Source: Pseudisothecium myosuroides (lineage: Eukaryota; Streptophyta; Bryopsida; Hypnales; Lembophyllaceae). Taken from it: 64,000 nucleotides of DNA. Position numbers and translations under genes: made by a program. A model generated the notes under the pieces. It was given only the letters and a program-made list of their open reading frames with translations, did not search any database and had not been told where the DNA came from. The DNA lies in the NCBI GenBank assembly GCA_951799445.1, contig OX637287.1:1116001-1180000 (forward strand), written 5' to 3'. This document shows positions 12,561-24,586 of the stretch, in pieces. Numbering within the stretch: position 1 is the first letter of the stretch; the number at the start of each line of letters is the position of its first letter.

Positions 12561-13317
12561 TCATCATTTTAGTACTGTAGTGTCGGTTTTATTGTGTCAT
12601 GTGGAATTTAAATTGATCACTGTGAGTCTTTGGAATCCTTGCTGTCAAATTTTCTGAAACGTTTGTAATTTTAGTGGGCTTGTGGCAACAGCCTTTCTCT
12701 TGCTGGTATTCGAAATTCCTGCATTTCTCTTTCTGGATATTTAGATTTCCCGTAAGATTCCCCGCTTGATTTCCAGCATCATTTTGTTGATAATTTAATT
12801 TCCTGAAGCGAGTGATACTTATCCCTAATGATTGTAGTTGTCATATTCGTGAGTTATGTACCCCTGATCGAGCAATTCACGCGGCCAGGACCCCGCCTCA
12901 TCCCGGCTTCGTCGCTGCCCGGACAAAGGTTTGCCAATCTGCCCTTCACTCGCACTCACTAGACTCCGACTGGAGTGTACTATTTGGCTTTGTGGTTTTG
13001 AGGGTGGTTTTGAGGTTGGTTTCTTGGAGGTTGGTGTTTGCGAGTCTTGAAACGTACTGGTGAGCTGCCTTTTTTGTTGAGGTATTTTGGCGGTTGTATT
13101 TGTGGTCAGATTTGTTTCGCTGGTGGTGGAATTGGGACGTTAAGTGCTAGCCTCGGAGCTCTGTGATCTTGGATTCCAGACAGGGACATGATGACTTCAT
13201 GAAATTTCATCAAAGAATTTTCTTGAGATTTTTTGACCATTTCTTGAGATTTTGCCAAAAGAGTTCTGTTGCAGTTCCATGTAGAAGGGAACAGAATGAG
13301 GAATTGGCATTGACTAG
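12561..13317. other. Intergenic DNA downstream of pyrophosphatase copy 1
   Basis: The part at 12780-13065 is locally GC-richer and ends in a donor-like ACTG-GTGAGCT, which could be a first exon of an unrecognised transcript. No protein domain is visible. Confidence 0.3.
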
Positions 13318-14265
13318 TCTATGATCTAGACCCTAATTGTAAATGAGAGACAAAATCCCCACCATTCTTCACCATATATCTTTGAATTGGCATATGATCT
13401 AGACCCTAATTGTAAATGAGAGACAAAATCTCCACCATTCTCCACCATTCATCTTCAGACGCTATGACCTAGATCTTAATTGTAAATGAGAGACAAAATC
13501 ACTACCATTCATTCATCATGACCTAGACCTTAGTTGTAAATGAGAGACACACCACCTTTCATCTTCAAGCTATTATGACCTTGACCTTAACTATAAATGA
13601 GATGAGGGAGACCCCACCATTCATCTTTAGCCGTTAATACCCACCATTCATACCCACCATTCATCTTCAGCACCTGTATTCATCTTTAGCCGTCATGACC
13701 TAGACCTTAATTGTAAATCAGAAACAAAATACCCACCATTCATCTTCAGCACTTGTATTCATCTTTATCCGTCATGACCTAGACTTTAATTTAGACCTTA
13801 ATTGTAAATGAGAAACAAAATATCCACCATTCATCTTCAACTGTTATGACCTAAACCTTAATTGTAAATGAGAGACAAAATACCCACCATTTAGACCTTA
13901 ATTTAGACCTTAATTGTAAATGAGAAACAAAATATCCACCATTCATCTTCAGTTGTTATGACCTAAACCTTAATTGTAAATGAGAGACAAAATACCCACC
14001 ATTCATCTTCAACACCTGTATTCATCTTTAGCCGTCATGACCTAGACCTTAATTGTAAATGAGAAACAAAATACCCACCATTCATCTTCAACACCTGCAT
14101 TCATCTTTAGCCGTCATGACCTAGACCTTAATTGTAAATGAGAGACAAAATACCCACCATTCATCTTCACCACTTGCATTCATCTTTAGCCATCATGACC
14201 TAGACCTTAATTGTAAATGAGAGACAAAATCAACACCATTCATCTTCAACACCTGCATTATGCAA
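13318..14265. repeat. Minisatellite of about 12-13 degenerate units
   Basis: The core GACCTAGACCTTAATTGTAA recurs about every 60-95 bp, followed by ATGAGAGACAAAAT, CCACCATTCATCTTCA and often a TTCATCTTTAGCCGTC block. Units vary in length because the last block is present or absent. No reading frame, promoter or terminator is evident. It lies about 1 kb beyond the 3' end of pyrophosphatase copy 1 and is not seen beside copy 2. Confidence 0.85.
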
Positions 14266-16352
14266 CATGCGGCTGAACCAACCAAAACTTTCAAGCAATG
14301 GAATTGAATTATTTCAAGTTCACACTTAGATCCTGATAGAATTTGATACAAAATAAGATTTCCATTGCTTGAAAGGCACAATTTAATAAAACCTAGACAT
14401 CCATTAGGAATTGAAAATCAATAACATGAAAAACATGGTTGATTATACTTGTTCTATCTCGAGAGTGGAGATAAAAATCCTCTCAAGTGGCAGCCTTCAA
14501 CTGTGATCCAGGGTTTATTATCCAAGGATGATACAATTTGGGCCGTTCATTTGTCGCCAATATGCAACCATGACTTGCCACATGTTGAATGCCACTAGTT
14601 CAGTGGCATATGATTGGTTTTGTGACTAATCAATGTAACTAAAAAATGACTACATTATAACTGCAATGATAGGCGAACAATGATTGCATAACGAATACAC
14701 CACGACAAATCGTAGTCAGTCATGCTAAGTTGAAATTACACATACTCTAGCTGGAAAAAAGAGGGTGTTTTGTAATAAGTGAAATAATGACAAGGGCTCA
14801 AAAAAACACTAAACAATGATTGCCTTGGATGATAAGAGGATGAGACTTAGATTGTAGCTATTTTCTAAAGGAATTCTGAAAGTAATTAATTTTGTGTGGT
14901 GTGGAAGTCCACAAAGTGTGCTTCTTTCTACTTGCATTTTGTAACATATCAAATATTATTTTGGAGTTTTGGGGGGTGAATGACCATCTCCATAGAGTTG
15001 TTACAAATAGCCAATTTTTATTTTAAATATATATATTTTTTCCTATATTTAACTAATTAAAACATCAAAGTATCCATTTTCTTGAGATTTGGCACTTTTA
15101 TATGTTGCCGTCAATGATATGGATTGCGTTTAGTTATATTGTAGTTGTCAAATAATTATTTTAGGGAGTTTAGGAACTATTGATTAGTTTTTAAGACAAA
15201 GTAGTGATTTTTGCCAACTACAGTATGTGTAATTTCTACTAGTGCTATGAATGAAATAGTAATCAAGTAGTCATTCACAAAATGATTTAACCACAATTAA
15301 ATTGCAACTAATCCTAGTTAGACGTGCCAATGATGAAATTACTTCAATTTCCACCTTGTCCTAATGGTAGTCATTCCTTTATTCTTCCGTAATGAGTTGT
15401 TGCATTGAGTTTATAACTAGAAAATTGAAGTATGACTTAGCGCAACCTTTATCAACGATAGGGGCATATAATGCAAACTAAATTGTAGATGAAACCAATT
15501 TTTGTTGCTGATCCCATTTGGGTGTCATCTATTAATCATTTGAACTCCTAATTAATGATTGCAGTGCATGACATGCCTGTTTTGGCACCATTTTAATGAC
15601 AAGCAATCATAGGTTAGTTGTTTTTTTGTAACCATTCATTTTTTCACTGGTTACATTTGACCTTTTTTCTACTAGTGATATGAAATATCAAACAAAAATT
15701 AATTTATTAAATAAGGCAATCGCCTTAGCAACATTAGGTTATATAGCTACAACCCAAGCCTATACTTAAAAGTAAACTACCATACATATCTTATCTTGGT
15801 TTACTACAACATCACAACTACTACCGCTAAAGCAGAAAATTATAAATATTACACCAACTTTGACACATATTTGAGAACATTCAGTGGTTCACAAGTATAA
15901 AGCTCCAATGATTGTCATAAGCAAAGATTTTATGACCCATTTCTACCACTGATACCTTTATTAGAGCTTCGCACCCAAAATGATCTCAAGAAATTGATCC
16001 CTAGAACACTCTGATAATACAATAGAACATCTCTAGGTCCAAGCCCATTTGATAAGATTAGCTTAGAGAGGTTTATTTGTTTATGGAGGTCATTATTAGT
16101 CGTAACCTTTATATTAGGGACAACTCCGGGACCGGTCTGATAACATTAGCTTACAAAGGTTTATTGACTTTTAGAGAAACAAGTTAGGGAGGTTCTACTA
16201 TATGCCTATAGCATCAGGAGGACATCATCCATCTAACACTGGACCCAGTCTTATTAGGACAAAAATCATACAATAACAAATCTTAATGTACAATAGACAA
16301 ATCAAAAATCACATATACAAAATCAACATTCCCTCATAAATATTACATTAAT
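14266..16352. other. AT-rich repeat-derived DNA
   Basis: The section 14860-15060 resembles the arms of the foldback elements at 48540 and 51640: it has a GTGTGGTGTGGAAGTCCACAAA block followed by CTTCTTTCTAC. It is probably an old, diverged relative. Otherwise nothing is recognised. Confidence 0.35.
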
Positions 16353-16542
16353 GGGCAATTTCATTAAAATGGCGATATTATTTTCAAATGGCATGAAAAC
16401 AATTTAGAGCAGTCGTTTCAAATCCATACCTGTCCTAGATGGTTCAAAACGCATGTTTTGAAATCTATTTTGGTCCTAGATGGTGAAAATGGCACACCAT
16501 CAAAGTGGCGCTTGGAATACCGCCATTTTAATGGAATTGCCC
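16353..16542. mobile_element. Small MITE with 22-bp terminal inverted repeats
   Basis: The element is 190 bp. Its left end reads GGGCAATTTCATTAAAATGG and the right end is the reverse complement with one mismatch over 22 bp. Internal sequence has a further inverted pair around the CATGTTTTGAAA region. The target duplication is not clear. No coding capacity. Confidence 0.65.
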
Positions 16543-18321
16543 ATATTAACATAACCAAATAATACTACAAAACTTCTCAAACATTAAGATTTTAATAAAG
16601 TATGGTATCTGCCCTCTAACAAAGTTAATTTTTTCTTGAAGGCAAATTTTTTTTCTTAATCAATACAACTATGAGAGTATTACTATGTCATATCTCCTCC
16701 CATGTAAATGTAATATGAATGCTCTTCTTGTATAATGTGTAGCTAAAACAAAGTTTTGACTTTAGGTGTTTATATAAATAAATCCAAATTAAGTACAACA
16801 CATGCCATTCCAGCTAGAGACATGATCACAAGTAGACTTTTGGGGGGCATCATGTAGCTGAAATGTACGATTTTAAAACAAATTACTATTTTTTGCCCCC
16901 AAAAATAGTCTTCTTACACTAAATTTTTTCTTAAAATATTAATATATGGATGAAGTTGTTAATTTGGATGACAACATGCATATTTTCATGGATACATACT
17001 TTGGAGAAGCCTTCAACAATGAAGGTCATTCACTTTTGGCATCAGTGTATGGCCACACTAATTTAATTATAGGAGGCCATACACTTTTGCTCAAAATGTA
17101 TGGCTGGACCAACAAAAGCAGTATACTTTTGACCGTTGTGTATGGCCAAATTATAGGAGGCCATACACTTTTGCTTTAAGTACATGGCCTCTTCTAAAGA
17201 GTCAAACTTCTGAGTTATGTATGAATGATACGTTAGGTGTCTTCTAGACAATTTATGTGTGGCTACTCGAAGCTATAAAATGTCTCTTCTAGACCATAAA
17301 TGTGGCCTCTCAAAGCATTTTAATAACCCCTAGAATTTTTAATGTCTTCTAAAAGATTTTAGGTTTCTTGAATCAACTTCAAGACATTGTAGTAGCATAT
17401 ATTGAAGGCAAGATGCCAAAAGAACCTCAATGTTGCCAATACAAAGTCTTGGAGCCTTATAGCTAAGCTTGTTTCTTGTACTTATTTATAAAATATACTC
17501 ATCTTGTGAAACTCTTGCGATCTTTTTGGCCTTGCTACTTGTTTTGGCTTTTAATCTTCTTTAATTTGAACATTGATTCCTTGTCCTTGACACATACATG
17601 TAATTGAAAAATATTTTTTGGTTCAAAAAATGGATGCAAGTAGAAATTCAATGCTTTACCAAATTGTAAGATATCTTCATTTTAGCATGTTTTCCCAAAA
17701 AACATGATTGCTTATAAGAAAGAAGCACTCATTGCAGAAAGAACAAGAAGCTTCACTACGTCATATGTGGCTGTAGTATATGCACGCTCGCTTCTTGAGA
17801 GTGTAGATGTACACAAATTTCTTCTATTAGTACATGTGATACTAATATACCAAAGTCACATTATTTGTAAAATAATGAAATTAGTATAGGTTGAAATATT
17901 ATAGTAATATTCTTTACCAATTCTACATAAACATTTTTTTGTAATGACACTAGTTTTCTAGATTTATGATGCTACTTTCTCCCCTTCACTAATAGAACAA
18001 ATCATTGCAACTATCATCATTGCAAAGCCTCTTCACTTTAGTTCAAATTCTTCAAGGGCAACAATTCAAGGTATACAACCTATTTTCAACAAATGTCAAG
18101 CATTTTAACATATGTCTAATTAAATGATAGTAGGGAGGATAAATCTATTGAAACTTACCATCAAAAAATCTACTTTCGTTGATTGTAGAAATATTGTAGT
18201 GTAAGATCCATACCTTAAAGTTTGACTATTTGTTTGTTACGTTGAGATCTCATGGACCGTGCATCCCTTGTTGCGCTCTTGGTAGCCTTTGATGAGGAGG
18301 GGTGCACGGGCTTTGTTTTGT
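16543..18321. other. AT-rich intergenic DNA with a short direct repeat
   Basis: Around 17041-17180 a block containing ATTATAGGAGGCCATACACT occurs twice, 84 bp apart. No gene or domain is seen, and the small frames here have no recognisable product. Confidence 0.4.
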
Positions 18322-18900
18322 GGCATTTGCTCGGGGGGGCACCTAGTATTTTACTACAAACCACGTGCGAACAAGTGGTTTCTAATGAACTATAATTTCA
18401 ACTTAAAATTTTGAGGGTTGCTTAATAATGACTATAGGTTTCTATTGCCAAAATTTCAAACTAAAATAATAGTTGAAATGAATTGTACAAGAGGTTGAAA
18501 ATGGCCTAAAACGGCATGTTTTTCAACTCAAATATTTATAGAGATCACATTTAGATGACCATTGCATCAATACTCAACTCAAAATGAACTTTCAATAGAG
18601 AGCTATTTTTAGGAATTTTTTGTTCATTTTTTAGACAATTTTTTAGGATATAATATAGGCGTGTGAAAGTTATTTTTCAGTTGTACAGTGTATCTAATTA
18701 CTTCAAAAATTTGTAACTAATTATCATTAACAAATAAAAATATCAATAATTAGAAACATAAACTTTTGAAGTAGGAAAATCTAGTCATATTTTTTTTATT
18801 TCATTTTATTTAAATTTTAGGATATAATATAGGGGGTCCAAAGTTTTGTTCGCACGTGTTTTCTAATGGACACTCTAAGTGACCCCCCCGAGGGCATTTG
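18322..18900. mobile_element. MITE with 8-bp target duplication (hAT-like)
   Basis: The element spans 18330-18892 (563 bp) and is flanked by perfect copies of GGCATTTG at 18322-18329 and 18893-18900. Ends are inverted: CTCGGGGGGG at the left and CCCCCCCGAG at the right. A subterminal inverted pair, CACGTGCGAACAA and its complement, sits about 35-45 bp inside. There is no transposase. An 8-bp duplication is typical of the hAT superfamily; the termini do not match the commonest hAT consensus, so the superfamily is inferred. Confidence 0.8.
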
Positions 18901-21084
18901 AACCTATAGCGGGAAAGATATTGAATTTTATAAGTTTTCAAGAATGAGAGAAAATTACTTTTACTTTTGTTTTGGTTGTGGCAATAGTATAGGTCACACT
19001 AGTGTACATTTTATAATTGCATTGTGTTGAAACCATCAATGATGGAATGATGTAGTGATGATGCTTAAAGTGAGATCCGTACCAATGTTTTGAAAAAATC
19101 GACGGCTAGTTCAAAGTTAGTTGGTGAATTGGAAAAAACCCAGTTGCAATCTGAAATCATTGGTGAAAATAAGGTGAAAAATTCTTTAAAATTTTTATTT
19201 AGTGTAAAAATTTGAGAAAATAATTGGACTCAATTCTTCAAAAAAAACAGTTCAATATGAGAAAAGAAAGGAATTAGCCGGTAAAACTCAAAAAAATTCT
19301 CAAACATTGATCTGTACATTTTTCATGATGTGGTCAATAATGAGTGAAATCTTGTCAATTGTGTGATTTTGACTTTCCGTGAATGACAAGCAACTCCTTT
19401 CAATGTAAGTTTCAATGTAAGTGATGACAAATAGAAATTTTCAATGTAAGTAATGACAAGTAGGCTCCATTTTAGTTTTTATAAATGAGTGTTTGGTGAT
19501 TGTCATGGCTTCATTCAAGAATCCTAGCTACTAAATATGCTTAAAGTTCAATGGATAATTTTGATAAAAACAAATTCTGTATTGTCACAAAATGTGGCAA
19601 CCTCTACAAAGCATTGAACATTTTGTTGGCATCCCTACCTTTGAAGTTGGGGCAAGTTAATCAGGTGACATGTTCTTTTGATTCATTGCAAATATGGCTT
19701 CCACCACTAAAATGATATAGGAATTTTGGATTATTGAAAGAGAATCCCTTTTACAAAAGATCCCTTTGATTGCAATTATAGAAATTCCAAGGTAATTTTG
19801 AATCATAAAGAAGCACACATCTAACCAAAAAGATCAACTTGGTCCCTCTTTTTCGAAGAATGATTTACCACATCAAAATGTCCAAATCCCATCAATTTTT
19901 TGGTGTTATCATCACACCATGCTTTTATTCATACATCATGTAGACCTGTAATTCTATGTAGAAGACAAACTAGAAGAGTGAAGGGGCCAACTAAACAAAC
20001 ATCCACACATAAGGATACACCAAACTCTTCAACCATGCCTACAATTCCTTAAGTATCTAGAAACATTGAAACATCAAATCATAAGAAAGATTGTTCACTA
20101 GCAAAGGAAATCCATAGCAAATAATTTGTCTAAGGTGAAGTTCAGAAACTGCAAGTCTTCAACTGTTTCAATACAATATAAAATGTACACTAGTGTGCCC
20201 TGTACTGTTGCCATAACCAAAACAAAAGTAAAAGTAATTTTCTCGAAACTCAGTGTAAGAAAGCAGAAACCCTAAACCCTAAACCCCTCAAACTCAGTGT
20301 AAGAAAGCAGAAATGCTGGATACCAATGCAACGCAAGTGAAATTACGCACAGAGCGGGAAAATTAATCAAATTCATTGCGCCTTACCAGCATCAAAGCAC
20401 ATACATTCGATGATAAATCGCAGAAGACGCTCCAGTGGCTGCATCAGAACAACATTTCAACCAAAAAACCCTAATTCATGCCATCAATCATCTCAGCCCA
20501 AACTCTTGGAATTCGATTGAACTCTACTCACAACTCAAATCAATTCGCAAGTAATTCGGCGCGACTAGAAAAACCCCAAGTGATTCGGCAACTAAAAAAA
20601 ATTTGTTCTTACAAAAAATTGATCGCAATCTGAAAAATGCAACAGGCGTGACACTTACAGACGTCAGCCTCCACGAACTTCAGAGCATACTGATCGAAAT
20701 TGGCATAAAAGAATCGATCATACTCCTCATAAAATTTCTTTAGGAACATCACAATAAAAGAAGGCAAGAATTTGGTTCTACTAGCTTGACTTCAGTTACA
20801 TTAACACAAAAGTGGTCAAATTTGCAAATTAGGTATAGCAGTTTATAATAAACTGTTACTTAATCACGTAGCGCTGGAAAGGTGGGCCACTTGACAAACA
20901 CCGAAGAGGACGATTATAACGATGATAAAAATCCAATCAGTCCAATGGTCTACAAACAATTCCGCAAGCTTCAAATCAGGCAACGAATCCAGCTCCATCG
21001 TAAATTTTTACGAGCGACCTCAGTAATCTTCACCACCGACAAAATGAGAGTCTCTGTTACATCCAAGACAACAATCTTTAGATT
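18901..21084. other. AT-rich intergenic DNA with telomere-like motif
   Basis: A short run of CCCTAAA units (about 20270-20290) matches the plant telomere repeat but has only two to three units. The region 20380-20900 holds CCCTAA-rich sequence of the kind found near plant promoters. No gene is supported. Confidence 0.35.
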
Positions 21085-22014
21085 TTAACCCCTAAAGTCC
21101 CAAGGCCATTTTTCCATCAAAAACCACCCAAAACTGCCATTTCTATAGCAAAGAGCAAAAAAAAATTTTATGTGTTTTTTGCATATTTAACCGTAGGATC
21201 TTGTACTAGACTAGTGTAAGAATGTGTGGAAGAAATTTCAAAAACTTTGACCTTGTAGATTGCAAGATATTTGCATTTAAAGTGAAGGAATCAAGTTTTT
21301 TTGCACCTTGCTCCACTACATTTTTTGACTTTGAACCTTCTTAACTTAAAATTTTTGCTCTAATGATTTTGAATTTCTAATTTTATATGATGAAGAATTG
21401 AGTTGAGAATCTAGGAAAAAAAATTCAAAAAAGAAACACTTAGTTTTTGCTCATTAAAAAATTGTTAAGTAGAAGTAGGTTCAAGATTGAAGGAAAAATT
21501 ACATCATTAATAGCTCTAAGATAGAGTTGAAATATACTAATCTCAACGGTGAGATTGTTCTAGCAAGAAATCTTAACCTTGTGAAACTTTTATTTTTTTT
21601 AAATTGTCAAAATTGAGTTCAAAAATGAATCCTACAAGTTATTTTTTCAAGAAGATGCTCTAATTGCTCGAAAAATAAGATTGTCCATAACTTTTGCATA
21701 ACAAATCCAAATGGAATGAATCAAAGCTTCCCATGTAGATAAAATAAAATCTATATGAAACAAATTTTTAAATTTTTAAATTTAAAGTTTTTGTGAGGGT
21801 CTTTTTCTGCCCGCCGAACTAAAATTTGGGGGTTTTGTGCCATAACTTTTGCTCCCGGGCACCAATTGAAATAAAAATTACATTTTTGGAAAGCTAATGT
21901 GATTTTCTATCTTCACAAAAAAAACTCAAAAAATTACGACAAATATTGAGACCGTAGGAGCCTGCCCGAAATCCATTTTGTCCTCCGAGGGGACAATGGG
22001 ACTTTAGGGGTTAA
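21085..22014 (+). mobile_element. TTAA-flanked MITE-like repeat, copy 2
   Basis: This is a 922-bp element (21089-22010) flanked by TTAA on both sides, with CCCCTAAAG and CTTTAGGGG ends. It is the best preserved copy along with 477-1333 and 39080-40012. It is non-coding. Confidence 0.75.
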
Positions 22015-22260
22015 GTCACTGCCCCCCCATTTGGAACTGAGCATCAAAGTCAAAGGAGCAATTCAAAAAACCAGAACAAGGCACAGAAACTCTCTACAGC
22101 TCTTTCTCAAATGGCTACCGAGAAGGAGCTTTACAGAGAATTCAAGCGATTCCTTTTCTCCAACCTACAACGGGACAAATGAGGTAAACAATTATGATGC
22201 AATGGGTAAACAAACACTAACCTGTCCCCCGGTGAGAACCAAAGGATTGTACTGTCAGGA

Positions 22261-22812
22261 TCAAACACCCATCCAACTTTCAATATACTTTCGCTTGAGA
22301 CACGACCCCACCCATTTCCACGCAGCCTCTGTGCAAAATTCAACTTGCAATAGATCTCTTTGACTACGAGGAACAACTCTCCTTGCAGCTGGATTTGGGA
22401 GACACATTGCTCCTATGACAATGTCAAAGTCGTGTCTGCGTCTAGGGTGCTCACTGTACATGTTGTGATTACAAAATGTGTCCCATGCCTCCCCATTGAC
22501 CCCACTCTCAAACCAACGGACTTTGAATGTCCTCTCCCCATTTGGTGGAGGAATCTCTCTATGGAGGATCTCCAAATTGAGATCAAACTGAAAAACGACA
22601 ACTATGTCCCTTGGGTTTTTGCCAAGATGATTAAACAATGGAAACTCAAAAGCTGCTTGCACGTGGTTGGTAACATAAAAGGCTTTATCGGGTGAAAATT
22701 CAGTACCAGACTTGAAAGACTTGATACCACATCTTGAAAACTTATACCTTGATGCTAACGATTGGGCAAGTATGTTTGCTATGTCATTGATTACAAACAG
22801 GTTTAATCTCAT
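22261..22812 (-). pseudogene. Unrecognised protein fragment, possibly DUF3990/ART-like
   Basis: This open frame of up to 183 codons has features unlike chance AT-rich sequence. SPDKAFYVTN is followed by an alternating hydrophobic strand (DIVVVFQFDL), then WDTFCNHN and HDFDIVIGAM. This order resembles DUF3990 proteins, which have an ADP-ribosyltransferase-like fold and end in a DYDIVIG-type block. The likeness is from memory of the family pattern and is weak. No introns, start context or promoter are clear. It abuts TTAA-family copy 2. It could be a gene fragment, a retrocopy or an exon of a longer gene. Confidence 0.3.
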
Positions 22813-23880
22813 GAAATGGATTTTTCAATTTCACAAAAAAAATTCATTACTATTGTGAATATTAAGTATCAAGTGAAAAGAACAAAAAAATATGCATAAT
22901 TAGAATTATAAATATATGCTACAAACTTGCAGCCAAAGAAATGTGATAACATTAATAACTTATGCATGAACAAGTTTAGAAATGATTTTATAAAGAACTA
23001 TGATAATTCTCTTGAAAAATTCTATGTATTAAATATTATTTAAAAATTATAGTATTTTCATTTCAATACATAGAATTTTGGTCTACAAAACATATTGATA
23101 TATAGTTATATGTTGCTCTTTATCATATAGAAGTATGACATAACAAACATACTTGTCCAATCATTAATTTCAAGGTACTTGTAGTACACGAAGACATTGT
23201 GCAAGATTTTTAAATATAACATTTTTTTAGATGTCACAATATGGTGTAATGACAATAATATTTGTTGAAACTCAAGCTACATTAAACTAGATTAAATTAC
23301 AATAAAGTGCTTCAAGCCTTTTTAGTAGCATCCTCTAATAGAATAATTAAATAATGCAATTACTTGTACTATGATTATTTTAGTGTTTTAAACTATCAAT
23401 GCATTTTACAACAAAACTTTAAAAAGAAATTCACATAATAGTTGCATGTTCTACATTTGTACATTATTTGCCACATAATAACTAATGAAGAAAACCAAGA
23501 TCACATTAGAAACATAAATAAATAAGTCATTGAGGTCTACATATGTAATACATTCAGATAATTACATTTAAAAAGAATTGAAGGTGAAACATATTCCGCA
23601 CATTGCATCAATGTTTTTGCTAACTAATGTAAGGTTCAAAGTTTAGGATATAGGGTTTGGAGTTTAGGGTTTAGGATTTAGAGTGTAGGTTTAAATGTGT
23701 GGAAGAATAACTATAATTAATATTTCATATAATAAACTACATTGGATGCTTATTGCAATAAATAGCAATCTTTCAATGTGGATTTGTGCTTTTTAGAATC
23801 CATTGTTTAGCAAAAACTTTCACTATCTGCTAGAGCATCCGTTGTCAACAAATGCAGTCGGCTTCTTTCCTAATTTATGA
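22813..23880. other. Very AT-rich intergenic DNA
   Basis: Only a degenerate run of TTTAGGG-like units (about 23640-23690) stands out. No gene is seen. Confidence 0.4.
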
Positions 23881-23888
23881 CTGCAATT

Positions 23889-24335
23889 TTTGGAATTTTT
23901 GGGCGTATAATATATCATTGGAAAGGTCTTGAGAAGACCTTTCCAATGGTATATTACACGCCCAAAAATTCTAAAAACTCCATTCAGAATTTGCAAAAGA
24001 AATTCGCTGGAGGTGTAGAGTGGGCGTCCGCCAAGTCGTCCGCACATCCGTCCGCCCTTTTGCTCGCTTGTGCATTTTGGCCTCAAAGGGATCTTCTTGG
24101 TTTGCCTGCGGACCGCAAGTGAGGCGGACGGCTGGGTGGACGGGCAAACAGCTGGGCGGACGCCCACTCTACACTTCCAGCTTGTTTCTTTTACAAATTC
24201 TGATTGGAGTTTTTAGAATTTTGGGGCTTGTAATACACCATTGAAAAGGTCTTGAGAAGACCTTTCTAATGGTATATTACACGCCCAAAAATTCTAAAAA
24301 TTCCAATCAAAATTTGCAAAAGAAATTCGCTGGAG
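23889..24335. repeat. Nested palindromes with GTCCGC-rich core
   Basis: Three palindromes sit end to end. The first (about 23889-23982) and third (about 24212-24300) are near-identical, centred on GGTCTTGAGAAGACC with arms containing GGGCGT(A)TAAT and its complement. Between them, about 24005-24180 is a separate inverted repeat ending GTAGAGTGGGCGTCCGCC and its complement, filled with GTCCGC/GCGGAC motifs. Arms of the outer palindromes also pair with each other. No coding sequence is supported. Confidence 0.75.
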
Positions 24336-24586
24336 GTGCAAAGTGGGCGTCCGCCTGGCCCCCGTCCGCTCGGTCGGCCCTGTCCGCCGCGTCCGCCCTA
24401 TGCCGTCTGCCCAATCAAGCGGATGGATAATTACTTTTACCCCCCCCCGGGTAAATAAAAAAACTTCAAATGGCGGAAGACGTCTGGACGTCCGACCAAC
24501 CCTGGTCTAGTGCCGTGGTAGAAGCACGCAAATCCACGAGTAAGATACGGGCTGTACATGACAATATCAGCTCTCGCAACAAAATG
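24336..24586. other. GTCCGC-rich flank of the palindrome cluster
   Basis: The GTCCGC motifs continue to about 24425, followed by a C run. No gene is seen. Confidence 0.4.

Noticed and set aside
13318..14265. CRISPR-like array
   Set aside because: Unit lengths vary, the repeat is degenerate, spacers are not unique, and the context is a plant nuclear genome.
20270..20290. Telomere or subtelomere signal (CCCTAAA units)
   Set aside because: Only two to three units; similar short runs near 23650 and 44825 show these are scattered interstitial motifs.
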